A DNA stretch of 42,239 nt from Actinomycetes bacterium (GTDB lineage Bacteria > Actinomycetota > Acidimicrobiia > IMCC26256 > PALSA-610): contig JAODBJ010000027.1 in assembly GCA_025463905.1 (NCBI GenBank), positions 1 to 42,239 of the forward strand, read 5' to 3'. The notes under the pieces were generated by a model. The model searched no databases, had not been told where the DNA came from, and saw only the letters and a list, made by a program, of their open reading frames with translations. Positions 1-11,246 of this stretch are shown piece by piece. Positions within the stretch are counted from its first letter, which is position 1. The number at the start of each line of letters is the position of its first letter. The position numbers and the translations under genes were made by a program.

Positions 1-1027
<1,027 letters not shown>

Positions 1028-1084
1028 GCAGTTTTGATGTTCGTGCTCGCTATGGAGTTCTTAAAGACGGGTTTGACAATAGAT

Positions 1085-1203
1085 TTCCGGTGGCCATGGC
1101 GGCGGGGAAACACCCGTTCCCATTCCGAACACGGCAGTTAAGCCCGCCCGCGCCGATGGTACTTGGGGGTAGACTCCCTGGGAGAGTAGGTCGCCGCCGG
1201 GAT
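1085..1203 (+). rRNA. rrf: 5S ribosomal RNA
   Basis: 'ttccggtggccatggcggcggggaaacacccgttcccattccgaacacggcagttaagcccgcccgcgccgatggtactt...gggagagtaggtcgccgccggga'; canonical 5S motifs with terminal helix pairing. Boundaries approximate to a few nt. Confidence 0.96.
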
Positions 1204-1216
1204 TTCTTCGACTGGT

Positions 1217-1239
1217 CGCCCGCCGTTTTTCGGCGGGCG
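1217..1239 (+). terminator. Putative rrn-distal stem-loop (9-bp stem, T5 loop)
   Basis: Perfect inverted repeat cgcccgccg-ttttt-cggcgggcg 14 nt after the 5S; the U tract is in the loop and not after the stem, so this is not a canonical intrinsic terminator. Confidence 0.5.
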
Positions 1240-1305
1240 CCGTCGCGTCTGGCGGCATTGGCCCTACGAACATGCGTCAAACAACCACATCGGTAGGGTG
1301 CAGTA

Positions 1306-3081
1306 ATGGCAGACGACGAACGCAACGAGCGGCCGCCGAGGCGGTCGGGACGTCCGTCGTCAGGGCGCGGAAGCGCGGCCGGCAGTAGCGGAAGCGGCGC
1401 CCGCGGCGCCCGTTCCGGCGGTGCCCGCGGGAGCAGCCGCGGGCGTGACAGCGGGTCTACGGGCGGAGGACGCGCCGGCGGCCGCGGTGGCGCAGGCGGT
1501 ATGCGAAGCGGTTCGGGCGGGCGCGCGAGCGACGCCCGAGGACGTCCCGGCGCCGGCCGGCGAGACCGCGAGGACGAGTCAGGCCGCGATCAGCGACCCC
1601 GCGGTTCGGGTGGTCGACCCGGCACGGATCGTGGCGGGAACAGCGACCGGGGCCGAAGTGGCGGCGCGCGGACGTCCGGCAGTACGGCAAGGCCGGACCG
1701 CGGCGATCGCGATACGTCGCGCAGCGATCGGCCGGCGCGTTCGGGTCGCCCGGATGCCCGGGGCCGCGGCAGCGCCGGCGGGTTTGGCGCGGGGCGGGAC
1801 CGTGGTCGTCCGGATGCGGGAGCTCGCGGTGGCGGCAGCCGGAGTTTCGGCGCGTCGCGTGACGAACGTGATCGTGGCGATCGGCCCGCGCGTTCGGGTC
1901 GTCCCGAGGGCGGCCGCGGTGGCGGCGCTAGGGGAGCCGGTGCGGGTCGTGATGACCGGCAGCGCTCAGGTCGTCCCGATGCGGGCGGTCGGAGTGGTGG
2001 CCGGGGTTTCGGCGCGGGCCGCGAGGACCGGGATCGTGGGGATCGACCGGCGCGTTCCGGTCGTCCTGACGCGCGCGGTCGCGGCAGCGCCGGCGGGAGT
2101 AGTTCGCGTGGCGGGCCGTCGCGTGATCGAGACCGCGACAGAGCGCGCGGGTCGGACCGCGACCGCGACGGTCGTGGTGGCGACCGCAGCCGGGGCGCGA
2201 GCCGCGGTCGAGACCGGCGGACGGAGGAGTTAGGTCGCGAACGCCGGCCGGGCCGCCAGTCGGCACCGATCCACGGGCGCACCGTCGACTACCCGTCCCC
2301 TCGTTACAAAGCCCGCGAAGAGGCGCCCGAACTCGAGCCGCGCCGATCATCGCTGCGAGCCGTGCGCGGCAGCGCGTCCGACGCCGCACGCTCCGACGCG
2401 AAGCCTCGTACTCGGCGAGCGAGCCCGGCACCCAAACCGGCACCGCGGAGACGACGCCAACGTCGCACTGAGGCCGGCGACGAACTCGCCCGGCTGGCCG
2501 GTCGCGACGCGAAGCGCGCGCAGACCACGCTCGACCGCGCCGCGGAGGCGTTCAACGAGGGCCGCGAACGTGACGCCGCGCGCGACCTTCGTGCCCTGCG
2601 CGACGCGTATCCCGACGCCGCGGGTGTTCGGGAACTGCTCGGCCTGGCCGATTATCGGCTCGGTCATTTCACCGCGGCGGCCAAGGAACTCGAGGCGTTC
2701 GTCGAGCTGACGGGATCGGTGGAGCAGCACCCCGTGCTGATGGACTGCATGCGCGCGCAGCGCCGCTACCGAGATGTCGACTCTCTGTGGCACGAGTTGT
2801 CGGAGGCGTCGCCGTCGGCGGCGTTGGTCGCAGAAGGCCGGATCGTCGCCGCGGGAGCGTTGGCGGACCAGGGCCACATCTCGGACGCGATCTCGCTGCT
2901 CGAACGCAAAGCCGCCGACAGCGCGCGGCCCCAGTCGCATCACTTACGCCTCTGGTACGCGCTCGGCGATCTCTACGAACGCGCCGGCGACCTGCCGCGT
3001 GCGCGCGACCTGTTCTTGCGCATCAAGAAGCGCGAGCCCGACTTTGTCGACGTCGCCGAACGGCTCTCGACGCTCGCGTAG
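1306..3081 (+). CDS. RG/RGG-rich disordered N-terminal region plus C-terminal TPR-like helical domain
   Basis: 591-aa ORF; aa ~1-310 low-complexity RGG/DRGDRPARSGRP repeats; C-terminus (DAARDLRALRDAYPDAAGVRELLGLADYRLGHFTAAAKELEAF...YALGDLYERAGDLPRARDLFLRIKKREPDF) resembles tetratricopeptide repeats. Confidence 0.85.
   Translation: MADDERNERPPRRSGRPSSGRGSAAGSSGSGARGARSGGARGSSRGRDSGSTGGGRAGGRGGAGGMRSGSGGRASDARGRPGAGRRDREDESGRDQRPRGSGGRPGTDRGGNSDRGRSGGARTSGSTARPDRGDRDTSRSDRPARSGRPDARGRGSAGGFGAGRDRGRPDAGARGGGSRSFGASRDERDRGDRPARSGRPEGGRGGGARGAGAGRDDRQRSGRPDAGGRSGGRGFGAGREDRDRGDRPARSGRPDARGRGSAGGSSSRGGPSRDRDRDRARGSDRDRDGRGGDRSRGASRGRDRRTEELGRERRPGRQSAPIHGRTVDYPSPRYKAREEAPELEPRRSSLRAVRGSASDAARSDAKPRTRRASPAPKPAPRRRRQRRTEAGDELARLAGRDAKRAQTTLDRAAEAFNEGRERDAARDLRALRDAYPDAAGVRELLGLADYRLGHFTAAAKELEAFVELTGSVEQHPVLMDCMRAQRRYRDVDSLWHELSEASPSAALVAEGRIVAAGALADQGHISDAISLLERKAADSARPQSHHLRLWYALGDLYERAGDLPRARDLFLRIKKREPDFVDVAERLSTLA
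1726..2067 (+). repeat. Imperfect protein-coding repeats (DRPARSGRP copies at nt 1726, 1879, 2041; spacing 153 and 162 nt)
   Basis: Read from the translation; copies are 51 and 54 codons apart within RGG-rich sequence. Confidence 0.75.
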
Positions 3082-3219
3082 CGCAGCAACACCGCGCACC
3101 CATGCTCTGATGACTGTCACACCCTCCGAGTAGCGTCCCGAACGGCGCTTCCCCCACCTTCCCCGGTTTCGCGTGCCGCGCTCGCGGCGCACGGTTCTTG
3201 GCGCAGGAAGGGACTTGCC

Positions 3220-3573
3220 GTGTCGTTCAATGTCGCTGTCATCCGTGGGAACTGCTCCAGCCCGCCGGAAGTGCGAACACTCGCATCTGGGAGCACGCTC
3301 GCAATCCTCCAGGTCACGTCGCGCTCCGACGACGGCGCCGCGACGTCAGTACCTGTGGTCTCGTGGGATCCGCCCGCGTGGGTCGAAGATCTCGACACGG
3401 GCGATGAGGTCATCGCGGTCGGACGCGTGCGTCGTCGCTTCTACCGTGCCGGCGCCGCCGCTGCATCGAAGGTCGAGCTCGAGGCCGACTACCTGGCGCC
3501 CGGCGGCGATCGCCGGCGAGTCAAGGTGGCCCTTCGGCGCGTACGTGAGGTGCTCGAGGGCCTCGACGGATGA
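3220..3573 (+). CDS. Single-stranded DNA-binding protein-like (OB fold), short form
   Basis: GTG start with upstream 'aggaaggga'; MSFNVAVIRGNCSSPPEVRTLASGSTLAILQVTSRSDDGA...VPVVSWDP..WVEDLDTGDEVIAVGRVRRRFYRA resembles the SSB core; no acidic DDDIPF-type C-terminal tip. Confidence 0.7.
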   Translation: MSFNVAVIRGNCSSPPEVRTLASGSTLAILQVTSRSDDGAATSVPVVSWDPPAWVEDLDTGDEVIAVGRVRRRFYRAGAAAASKVELEADYLAPGGDRRRVKVALRRVREVLEGLDG

Positions 3574-3645
3574 CTGTCAGTGCTCACCCGTACGCCGGTC
3601 GTGCGCACTTCGACGGTACAGTGACCCCCAAGCAGTGTTGCCGCA

Positions 3646-5549
<1,904 letters not shown>

Positions 5550-5550
<1 letters not shown>

Positions 5551-6584
5551 TGACCACGAGCGACGACCAGGGCGTTGGCGTAAAGCTCGCCCGCAAAGAC
5601 TTCCAGTCGGATCAGGAAGTGCGGTGGTGTCCCGGTTGTGGCGACTATGGGATCCTCGCCGCAATCCAGTTCCTGATGCCCGATCTCGGTGTGAAGCCCG
5701 AAGAGATGGTGTTCGTGTCGGGCATCGGCTGCGCCGCGCGCTTGCCGTACTACATGAACACGTACGGCATTCACTCGATCCATGGACGCGCCCCCGCGAT
5801 CGCAACCGGCGTCGCGCTGGCCCGTCCCGACCTTCACGTGTGGGTGATCGGCGGCGACGGCGACATGCTGTCGATCGGCGGCAACCACCTCATCCACGCG
5901 CTGCGCCGCAACGTGAACCTCACGATCGTGATGTTCAACAACCAGATCTACGGCTTGACCAAAGGCCAGTACTCGCCGACGAGCGAGATGGGCAAGGTCA
6001 CGAAGTCGACGCCGTTCGGTTCTCTCGACCACCCGTTCAACCCGATTTCGGTCGCGCTCGGTGCGGAGGCGTCGTTCGTCGCGCGCACCCACGACATGGA
6101 CCGCAAGCACATGATGGAGATGTTCCGCCGCGCGCACGAGCACCGGGGCGGCGCCTTCGTCGAGGTGTACCAAAACTGCAACGTCTTCAACGACGGCGCC
6201 TTCGACACCATCCTCAACAAAGACGCCCGCGCGAACATGCTCATCGACTTGAAGCACGGCGAGCCGGTGCGCTTCGGTACCGAGCGCGAGCTCGGTGTGA
6301 CGATGAACGAGTATGGCGAAGCGAAGATCGTGCGCATCGAAGAGGTGGGCGAGGACCGTCTCGTCGTACACGACGAGCACCGCCGCGACCCGAGCCTCGC
6401 GTTCTCGCTGTCGCGCATCGCCGACCATCCGAACATGCCGACGCCGGTCGGGATCTTCCGCGATGTCGAGCGCCCCACCTACGAAGGCGAGCTGCAAGCG
6501 CAGCTGGTGCACGCAGTCGAACGTTCTGGCCCCGGCGAACTCGCCGCGCTGCTTCGCTCGGCTCCCACCTGGGAAGTGAACTAG
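5550..6584 (+). CDS. korB: 2-oxoacid (2-oxoglutarate):ferredoxin oxidoreductase, beta subunit
   Basis: Overlaps korA by TGATG; VRWCPGCGDYGILAAIQFLMPDLG...HGRAPAIATGVALARPDLHVWVIGGDGDMLSIGGNHLIHALRRNVNLTIVMFNNQIYGLTKGQYSPTS (TPP-binding signature). Confidence 0.95.
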
Positions 6585-6585
6585 C

Positions 6586-7836
6586 TCAATCCAGGCTGCG
6601 GAACACCATGCCGGTGCGCGGCTTGGGGGAGAAGAACGTCGTCTTCTGCGGCATGCGCACGCCCGCGAGCGCGGCGGCGCGGGTCTGCGCGACCGACACG
6701 GGGTTGCAGAGGAACGCTGCGCTCGCCATGGCCTTCTCCACCAGCGCCGCGACCGCGGTGGCGTCGTGGCGGTACGCCCATGTCGAGTCGGGAAGACGCG
6801 GTACCACGACCGTTTCGACCAGGGCGGAGTCGGTAGCGCGTACGGGCTCAGGTTCCGATTCGAGCGCACGGTCTGTGATCTCGCGGCGCGGTGTCGCTAA
6901 CGCGATGCCGTGCCGGTCGACCAGGCCGAGCGCGCCCGCGGCGCGCATCCGGGCCTCGATCTGTTCCACCACCTCGGGAGTGTTCGGCCCGACGGCGGCG
7001 ATGTCGAACGCGTCGGCCAGCGCGGCGCGCACGTCGAGCCCGTCGGGGACGGCGACCAGCCGGTGGATCGGGTCGATGCAGAGCTCGTCTTCCGACAGCT
7101 CCACGACGAACGTCATGATCGAGTCCGCGCCGCCGACCGGCAGGCCGGCGTCGCGCAGTTCCTGGCGGTAGTTGCACGCCGTCTCGAAGCGGTGGTGGCC
7201 GTCGGCGAGCACCAGGGGCGTCGCTGCGATCGCGCGGTGGATCGCTTCGATCTGGGTCGGGTCGTCGATGCCGAAGAGCTCGTGCTCGTCGCCGGCGCCG
7301 GCGCCATCGGTGTCGATGGCGCGGCACAGCGGAACGGCCGGTTCGAGCAGGTCGGTGAGGCCCGGAGTGAGCGAGAGACCCCAGATCGGGTCCACGTTCA
7401 CCCGCATCGCCGACAGCAGCGATAGACGGTCGCTCTTCGCCTTCGGAAGCGTGCGCTCGTGGGGGAGCACGCCGTTGGTGTCGCCCGGGTTGGGCAGGCG
7501 GAGTGCGCCGATCACGCCATGCGTATGGCGCGCGACCCCGTGGGCGTCGGTGAAGCGCATCCGGTAGCCGTAGTAACGAGGTGCCGGGTCGCGAACGAGC
7601 GTGCCGTCGGCGAGCCATCGACGAAAGGTCGCGGCGGCGCGCTCGTAGCGATCACCGTCGTTGGTCTCGTCGCGCGGAAGGATCAGTCGCACCGAATTGC
7701 GCTCGTGCGCCGACTCGAGCGACGCCTGCAGATCGTCGTCGACCACGTCGTAAGGTGGAGCGGCCAGGACCCCGAGATCGGCGCCTACGGCGTCGCAGTC
7801 GTAGCGGATGCCGGGAAAGGCAAGAACGTCGGGCAC
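6586..7836 (-). CDS. DUF1015 family protein
   Basis: VPDVLAFPGIRYDCDAVGADLGVLAAPPYDVVDDDLQASLESAHERNSVRLILPRDE...PLVLADGHHRFETACNYRQELRD; GTG start at 7836 inside the longer track ORF. Confidence 0.85.
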   Translation of the reverse strand: MPDVLAFPGIRYDCDAVGADLGVLAAPPYDVVDDDLQASLESAHERNSVRLILPRDETNDGDRYERAAATFRRWLADGTLVRDPAPRYYGYRMRFTDAHGVARHTHGVIGALRLPNPGDTNGVLPHERTLPKAKSDRLSLLSAMRVNVDPIWGLSLTPGLTDLLEPAVPLCRAIDTDGAGAGDEHELFGIDDPTQIEAIHRAIAATPLVLADGHHRFETACNYRQELRDAGLPVGGADSIMTFVVELSEDELCIDPIHRLVAVPDGLDVRAALADAFDIAAVGPNTPEVVEQIEARMRAAGALGLVDRHGIALATPRREITDRALESEPEPVRATDSALVETVVVPRLPDSTWAYRHDATAVAALVEKAMASAAFLCNPVSVAQTRAAALAGVRMPQKTTFFSPKPRTGMVFRSLD

Positions 7837-7849
7837 GGCTACTCCGGGA

Positions 7850-7866
7850 AGACAACGGTGTTGTCT
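7850..7866. promoter_or_regulatory. Operator-like palindrome in divergent intergenic region
   Basis: AGACAAC-GGT-GTTGTCT, 7-bp perfect half-sites, between the DUF1015 gene (-) and the TPR gene (+). Confidence 0.4.
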
Positions 7867-7915
7867 GGTGTAGCACAGGGGTGCGCCGGTACCCCGGCCG
7901 ACCGACGGAGAAGAG

Positions 7916-8323
7916 ATGGAGCACGTGCGGAGGACGGACATGGATGACGCCGAGGCGTATGTCGCGTTCCAGGAAGGCGCTCGGCTGCTGGACACCGGCA
8001 ACGCGCACGCCGCGGCGGTGGCGCTGGAGCGCGCCCGCGCGCTCGAGCCGGAGAAGGGCTCGGTGCGCGAGACACTTGCGCGCGCTTATTTCCGCAGCGG
8101 CCGCTTCGCCGCCGCCGAAGACGAGTTCCGTGCCGCGCTCGATCTCGATCCGGTGAACGACTACGCCCACTTCGGTGTGGGCCTGTGCCGGCTCCGTGTT
8201 GGCGACCGGTTGACGGCTCGCCGGCACCTGCGTCTCGCCACCGCGATGCGACCCGACAACGACGACTACCGGGAGGCGTTGGCGCAAACGGGGGTCGACC
8301 CCGGCCCGGCCGGCCGTTTGTGA
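7916..8323 (+). CDS. Tetratricopeptide repeat protein
   Basis: AYVAFQEGARLLDTGNAHAAAVALERARALEPEKGSVRETLARAYFRSGRFAAAEDEFRAALDLDPVNDYAHFGVGLCRLRVGDRLTARRHLRLATAMRPD; positional match to Rv1691-type gene. Start could be an internal ATG. Confidence 0.85.
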   Translation: MEHVRRTDMDDAEAYVAFQEGARLLDTGNAHAAAVALERARALEPEKGSVRETLARAYFRSGRFAAAEDEFRAALDLDPVNDYAHFGVGLCRLRVGDRLTARRHLRLATAMRPDNDDYREALAQTGVDPGPAGRL

Positions 8324-9105
8324 CGCTCCCGCGCGTCATTTGTTGCGACCTCGACGGGGTGATCTGGCGGGGCGACGAGCCCATCCCCGGCGGCGACGTC
8401 GCGGTCGCGCAGTTGCGAGCGGCGGGGTTTCGGGTCGCGTTCATGACCAACAACTCGAGCGGTCGCGTCGCCGACTATGTCGACAAACTCGCCGGCATGG
8501 GCATCCCCGCCGATCCCGACGATGTGATCACCAGCGCGCAAGCCGCGGCGGCGCTTCTGGCTGATACCGCGTCGCCTGGCGCGCGTGTACACATGCTCGC
8601 GGGTCCGGGCGTGGCGGAAGCACTCACAGCGGAGGGCTTCGAGCTCGTCGCCGATGCTCCCGCCGAAGCTGTGGTGGTGGGCTTCAGCCGCGATTTCGAC
8701 TTCGATCGCCTCGCACGCGCGGCCGACATCGTCCGTGCGGGCGCGCGTCTCGTTGCCACCAACACCGATCCCACCTATCCGGCCGCGCACGGCCTGCTGC
8801 CGGGCGCCGGGTCGCTCGTCGCGGCGGTGTCGACCGCGTCGGGAGCGACGCCGGAAGTGGCCGGGAAACCGGCGCCTCCGACCGTCGCCCTTGTACGCGC
8901 CCGCCTCGGCAACGAAGGGATCGTGATCGGTGACCGGCCGTCGACCGACGGTGCGCTCGCCGCCGCGCTCGGCTGGCCGTTCGGGCTCGTGCTGAGCGGC
9001 ATCGCCGGGACGCAGAACGAAGAAGCGATCCCCGATCCCCGTCCGGCGTTCGTCGCCGCCGACATCGCCAGCATCGTCCCGCAGCTCATTACTGCGCGCG
9101 ATTAG
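8320..9105 (+). CDS. HAD-superfamily hydrolase (NagD-like)
   Basis: GTGA overlap with upstream TPR gene; VICCDLDGVIWRGDEPIPGGDVAVAQLRAAGFRVAFMTNNSSG ... VGKPAPPTVALV...VIGDRPSTDGALAAALG. Confidence 0.9.
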   Translation: MTLPRVICCDLDGVIWRGDEPIPGGDVAVAQLRAAGFRVAFMTNNSSGRVADYVDKLAGMGIPADPDDVITSAQAAAALLADTASPGARVHMLAGPGVAEALTAEGFELVADAPAEAVVVGFSRDFDFDRLARAADIVRAGARLVATNTDPTYPAAHGLLPGAGSLVAAVSTASGATPEVAGKPAPPTVALVRARLGNEGIVIGDRPSTDGALAAALGWPFGLVLSGIAGTQNEEAIPDPRPAFVAADIASIVPQLITARD

Positions 9106-9111
9106 GCGGGA

Positions 9112-9924
9112 CTAGGTGCGGCCGGGATAACCGCCGCGGAAACCGCCACCCCAGTCGTCGCCGGGGATGGCCGCACGGGGTCGGCGGGGCCCGAAGAACG
9201 GTTTCAGCAGCAGCGCGATCAGCGCGCCGGCGAGGAAGCCCCCGACGTGCGCCTGCCACGCGACCCCTTCGTTGGGGTTCGTGAAGAACTGCAGAACGAA
9301 CCACAACCCGAGCACGACGACCGCGGGGAGATACAGCGGGAAGAACCCGAGGATCGTCAGCACCCGCGCGCGCGGGAACCAGATGAGATACGCGCCCATC
9401 ACGCCGGCGATCGCGCCCGACGCGCCGACGATCGGTGTCACTGAATGGAGGTTGAGCAGGATGAAGCTGAGCCCTGCGATCACCCCGGTGCCGAGATAGA
9501 AGATCAGGTAGAAGAACGGGCCCAGGCGATCTTCGACGTTGTTGCCGAAGACCCAGAGGAACAGCATGTTGCCGAGCACGTGCAGGATCGAGCCGTGGAG
9601 GAACATCGAGATCAGGATCGCCAGGTAGACGTTCTTGTGCGGAAACAGCGGGGTGCCCGGGACTTGTTGGGGACCCGTCGGCGTGTTGACGATCACGCTC
9701 TGGTTTATGTCGCACCGGCCGGTGGCGACGTCGGCCGCGGTCACGGGCTGGCGCGTCGACAGTTCGCACGGGATCGCCGCGTGCGCATAGAGATAGCTCT
9801 GCGCCGCGTCGGTGCCGTTGTGGGGCTGCACGACGAAGTACACGAAGATGTTGATCGCGATGAGCGCGATGGTCACGACCGCGGTACGGGACGTGGGATT
9901 GTCGTCCCGGAGCGGCAGGACCAC
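9112..9924 (-). CDS. Rhomboid family intramembrane serine protease
   Basis: VVTIALIAINIFVYFVV...FLHGSILHVLGNMLFLWVFGNNVEDRLGPFFYLIFYLGTGVIAG...VGASGAIAGVMGAYL...AHVGGFLAGALIA: GASGA serine and the later histidine are present. Confidence 0.92.
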   Translation of the reverse strand: MVLPLRDDNPTSRTAVVTIALIAINIFVYFVVQPHNGTDAAQSYLYAHAAIPCELSTRQPVTAADVATGRCDINQSVIVNTPTGPQQVPGTPLFPHKNVYLAILISMFLHGSILHVLGNMLFLWVFGNNVEDRLGPFFYLIFYLGTGVIAGLSFILLNLHSVTPIVGASGAIAGVMGAYLIWFPRARVLTILGFFPLYLPAVVVLGLWFVLQFFTNPNEGVAWQAHVGGFLAGALIALLLKPFFGPRRPRAAIPGDDWGGGFRGGYPGRT

Positions 9925-10015
9925 GCGGGCACCCTACCCATCAGGCGGAAGGATTCAGCCGCCGACCCGATCTCGGCCCTAGGCTGATCGGCTAAGCCGA
10001 ACCGGAGGAACGGAA

Positions 10016-10420
10016 ATGGCGAAGGGCCCCGACTGGAAACAGCTGCTCGATGCGGGCGTGCAATTCACCGAGATGCAGCGCTCCCAAGCGAAGCGGATCG
10101 CGAAGGACCTCGTGTCCCAGGGTCACATCGCTCGCGATCAGGTGTCGAGCACGGTCGATGAGCTGGTCGAGATGAGCCGGCGCCGCACCGAAGACCTGAC
10201 GCGCGTCGTCCGCAACGAGGTGCAACGCCAACTGGGGTCGCTCGGCCTGGCTACCAAGGAAGATCTCGCGCGCCTGGAACGGAAGGTGGCGGGAACGACC
10301 AAGACCGCGCCGGCCAAGAAGGCGCCGGCCAAGAAAGCGCCCGCCAAGAAGGCCGCGACCAAGGTAACGAAAGCAACGACCGGTTCGGGCGACGGCGCCC
10401 ACTCGGGCCGAGCGGGCTGA
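10016..10420 (+). CDS. Small coiled-coil / phasin-like protein with histone H1-like KAPAKK tail
   Basis: RBS-like 'ggaggaacgga' before ATG; helical N-terminus (QRSQAKRIAKDLVSQGHIARDQVSSTVDELVEMSRRRTEDLTRVVRNEVQRQLGSLGLATKEDLARLERKV) plus APAKKAPAKKAPAKKAATK tail. Confidence 0.75.
   Translation: MAKGPDWKQLLDAGVQFTEMQRSQAKRIAKDLVSQGHIARDQVSSTVDELVEMSRRRTEDLTRVVRNEVQRQLGSLGLATKEDLARLERKVAGTTKTAPAKKAPAKKAPAKKAATKVTKATTGSGDGAHSGRAG
10307..10351 (+). repeat. 15-bp in-frame tandem repeat, 3 copies (APAKK)
   Basis: gcgccggccaagaag / gcgccggccaagaaa / gcgcccgccaagaag. Confidence 0.85.
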
Positions 10421-10439
10421 AGCGACTCACCGAGCGGCC

Positions 10440-11246
10440 GTGCGGCGACGACTCGACACCGAGCTGGTGCGGCGAGGGTTGGTCGCGAGCCGAACCCGCG
10501 CGGTCGAGGCGGTAACGGAAGGCCGGGTTCGGGTGGGTGGCGCGCCTGCGGCCAGCCCGGCCCGCCAGGTCGACGCGTCGGAACCGATCACCGTGGTTGC
10601 GCTCCCTGACCAGTACGTGTCGCGCGGTGGGTACAAGTTGGCCGCCGCGCTCGATGCATTCGACATCGACGTGCGCGATCGGGTCGCGCTCGATGTGGGG
10701 GCGTCAACCGGTGGCTTCACCGATTGCCTGCTCCAACGAGGCGCGAAGCACGTGATCGCGCTCGACGTCGGCCGCGCCCAACTCGCGTGGTCGCTGCGCA
10801 ACGACGCGCGCGTCACCGTGCGCGAACGCACCGACGTACGCAACTTCGCGGCCGAACCATTCGAACCGCTCGATGCGCGTCCGGAGGTCTGCGTCGTCGA
10901 CGTGTCCTTCATCTCGCTACGGACGATCGCGCCCGCGCTGCTCAGCGCCACCGATCCGGATGCTGCATTCGTGTTACTCGTGAAGCCGCAGTTCGAGGCG
11001 GGCCGGGCGCGGGTAGGAAAACGTGGGGTGGTACGCGACGCGGAAGTGCACCGCGCGGTGTTGCGCGAAGTGATCGACGCCCTTGGCGCGCAGGGACTCG
11101 GAGCGCGCGCGCTCATCGCGTCACCTTTGCGCGGTGCCGACGGCAACGTCGAGTTCCTCGTTCACGCGCGGCGCGGTGCAATCGAAGTCACCCCCGACCG
11201 CATCGACGATGTCGTTGCCGGCGCGCACGAATCGGTAGGGACGTGA
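10440..11246 (+). CDS. tlyA: TlyA family rRNA (cytidine-2'-O)-methyltransferase / hemolysin A-like
   Basis: S4-like N-terminus RRRLDTELVRRGLVASRTRAVEAVTEGRVRVGG, SRGGYKL, LDVGASTGGFTDCLLQRGAKHVIALDVGRAQLAWSLRND. Confidence 0.95.
   Translation: MRRRLDTELVRRGLVASRTRAVEAVTEGRVRVGGAPAASPARQVDASEPITVVALPDQYVSRGGYKLAAALDAFDIDVRDRVALDVGASTGGFTDCLLQRGAKHVIALDVGRAQLAWSLRNDARVTVRERTDVRNFAAEPFEPLDARPEVCVVDVSFISLRTIAPALLSATDPDAAFVLLVKPQFEAGRARVGKRGVVRDAEVHRAVLREVIDALGAQGLGARALIASPLRGADGNVEFLVHARRGAIEVTPDRIDDVVAGAHESVGT

Noticed and set aside
1421-2233. Overlapping 270-aa +2-frame ORF and 230-aa minus ORF (1590-2282) inside the RGG-repeat region
   Set aside because: GC-rich repeats keep several frames open; only the 1306-3081 frame runs into a recognisable TPR domain and has a C/G-rich third position typical of this genome.
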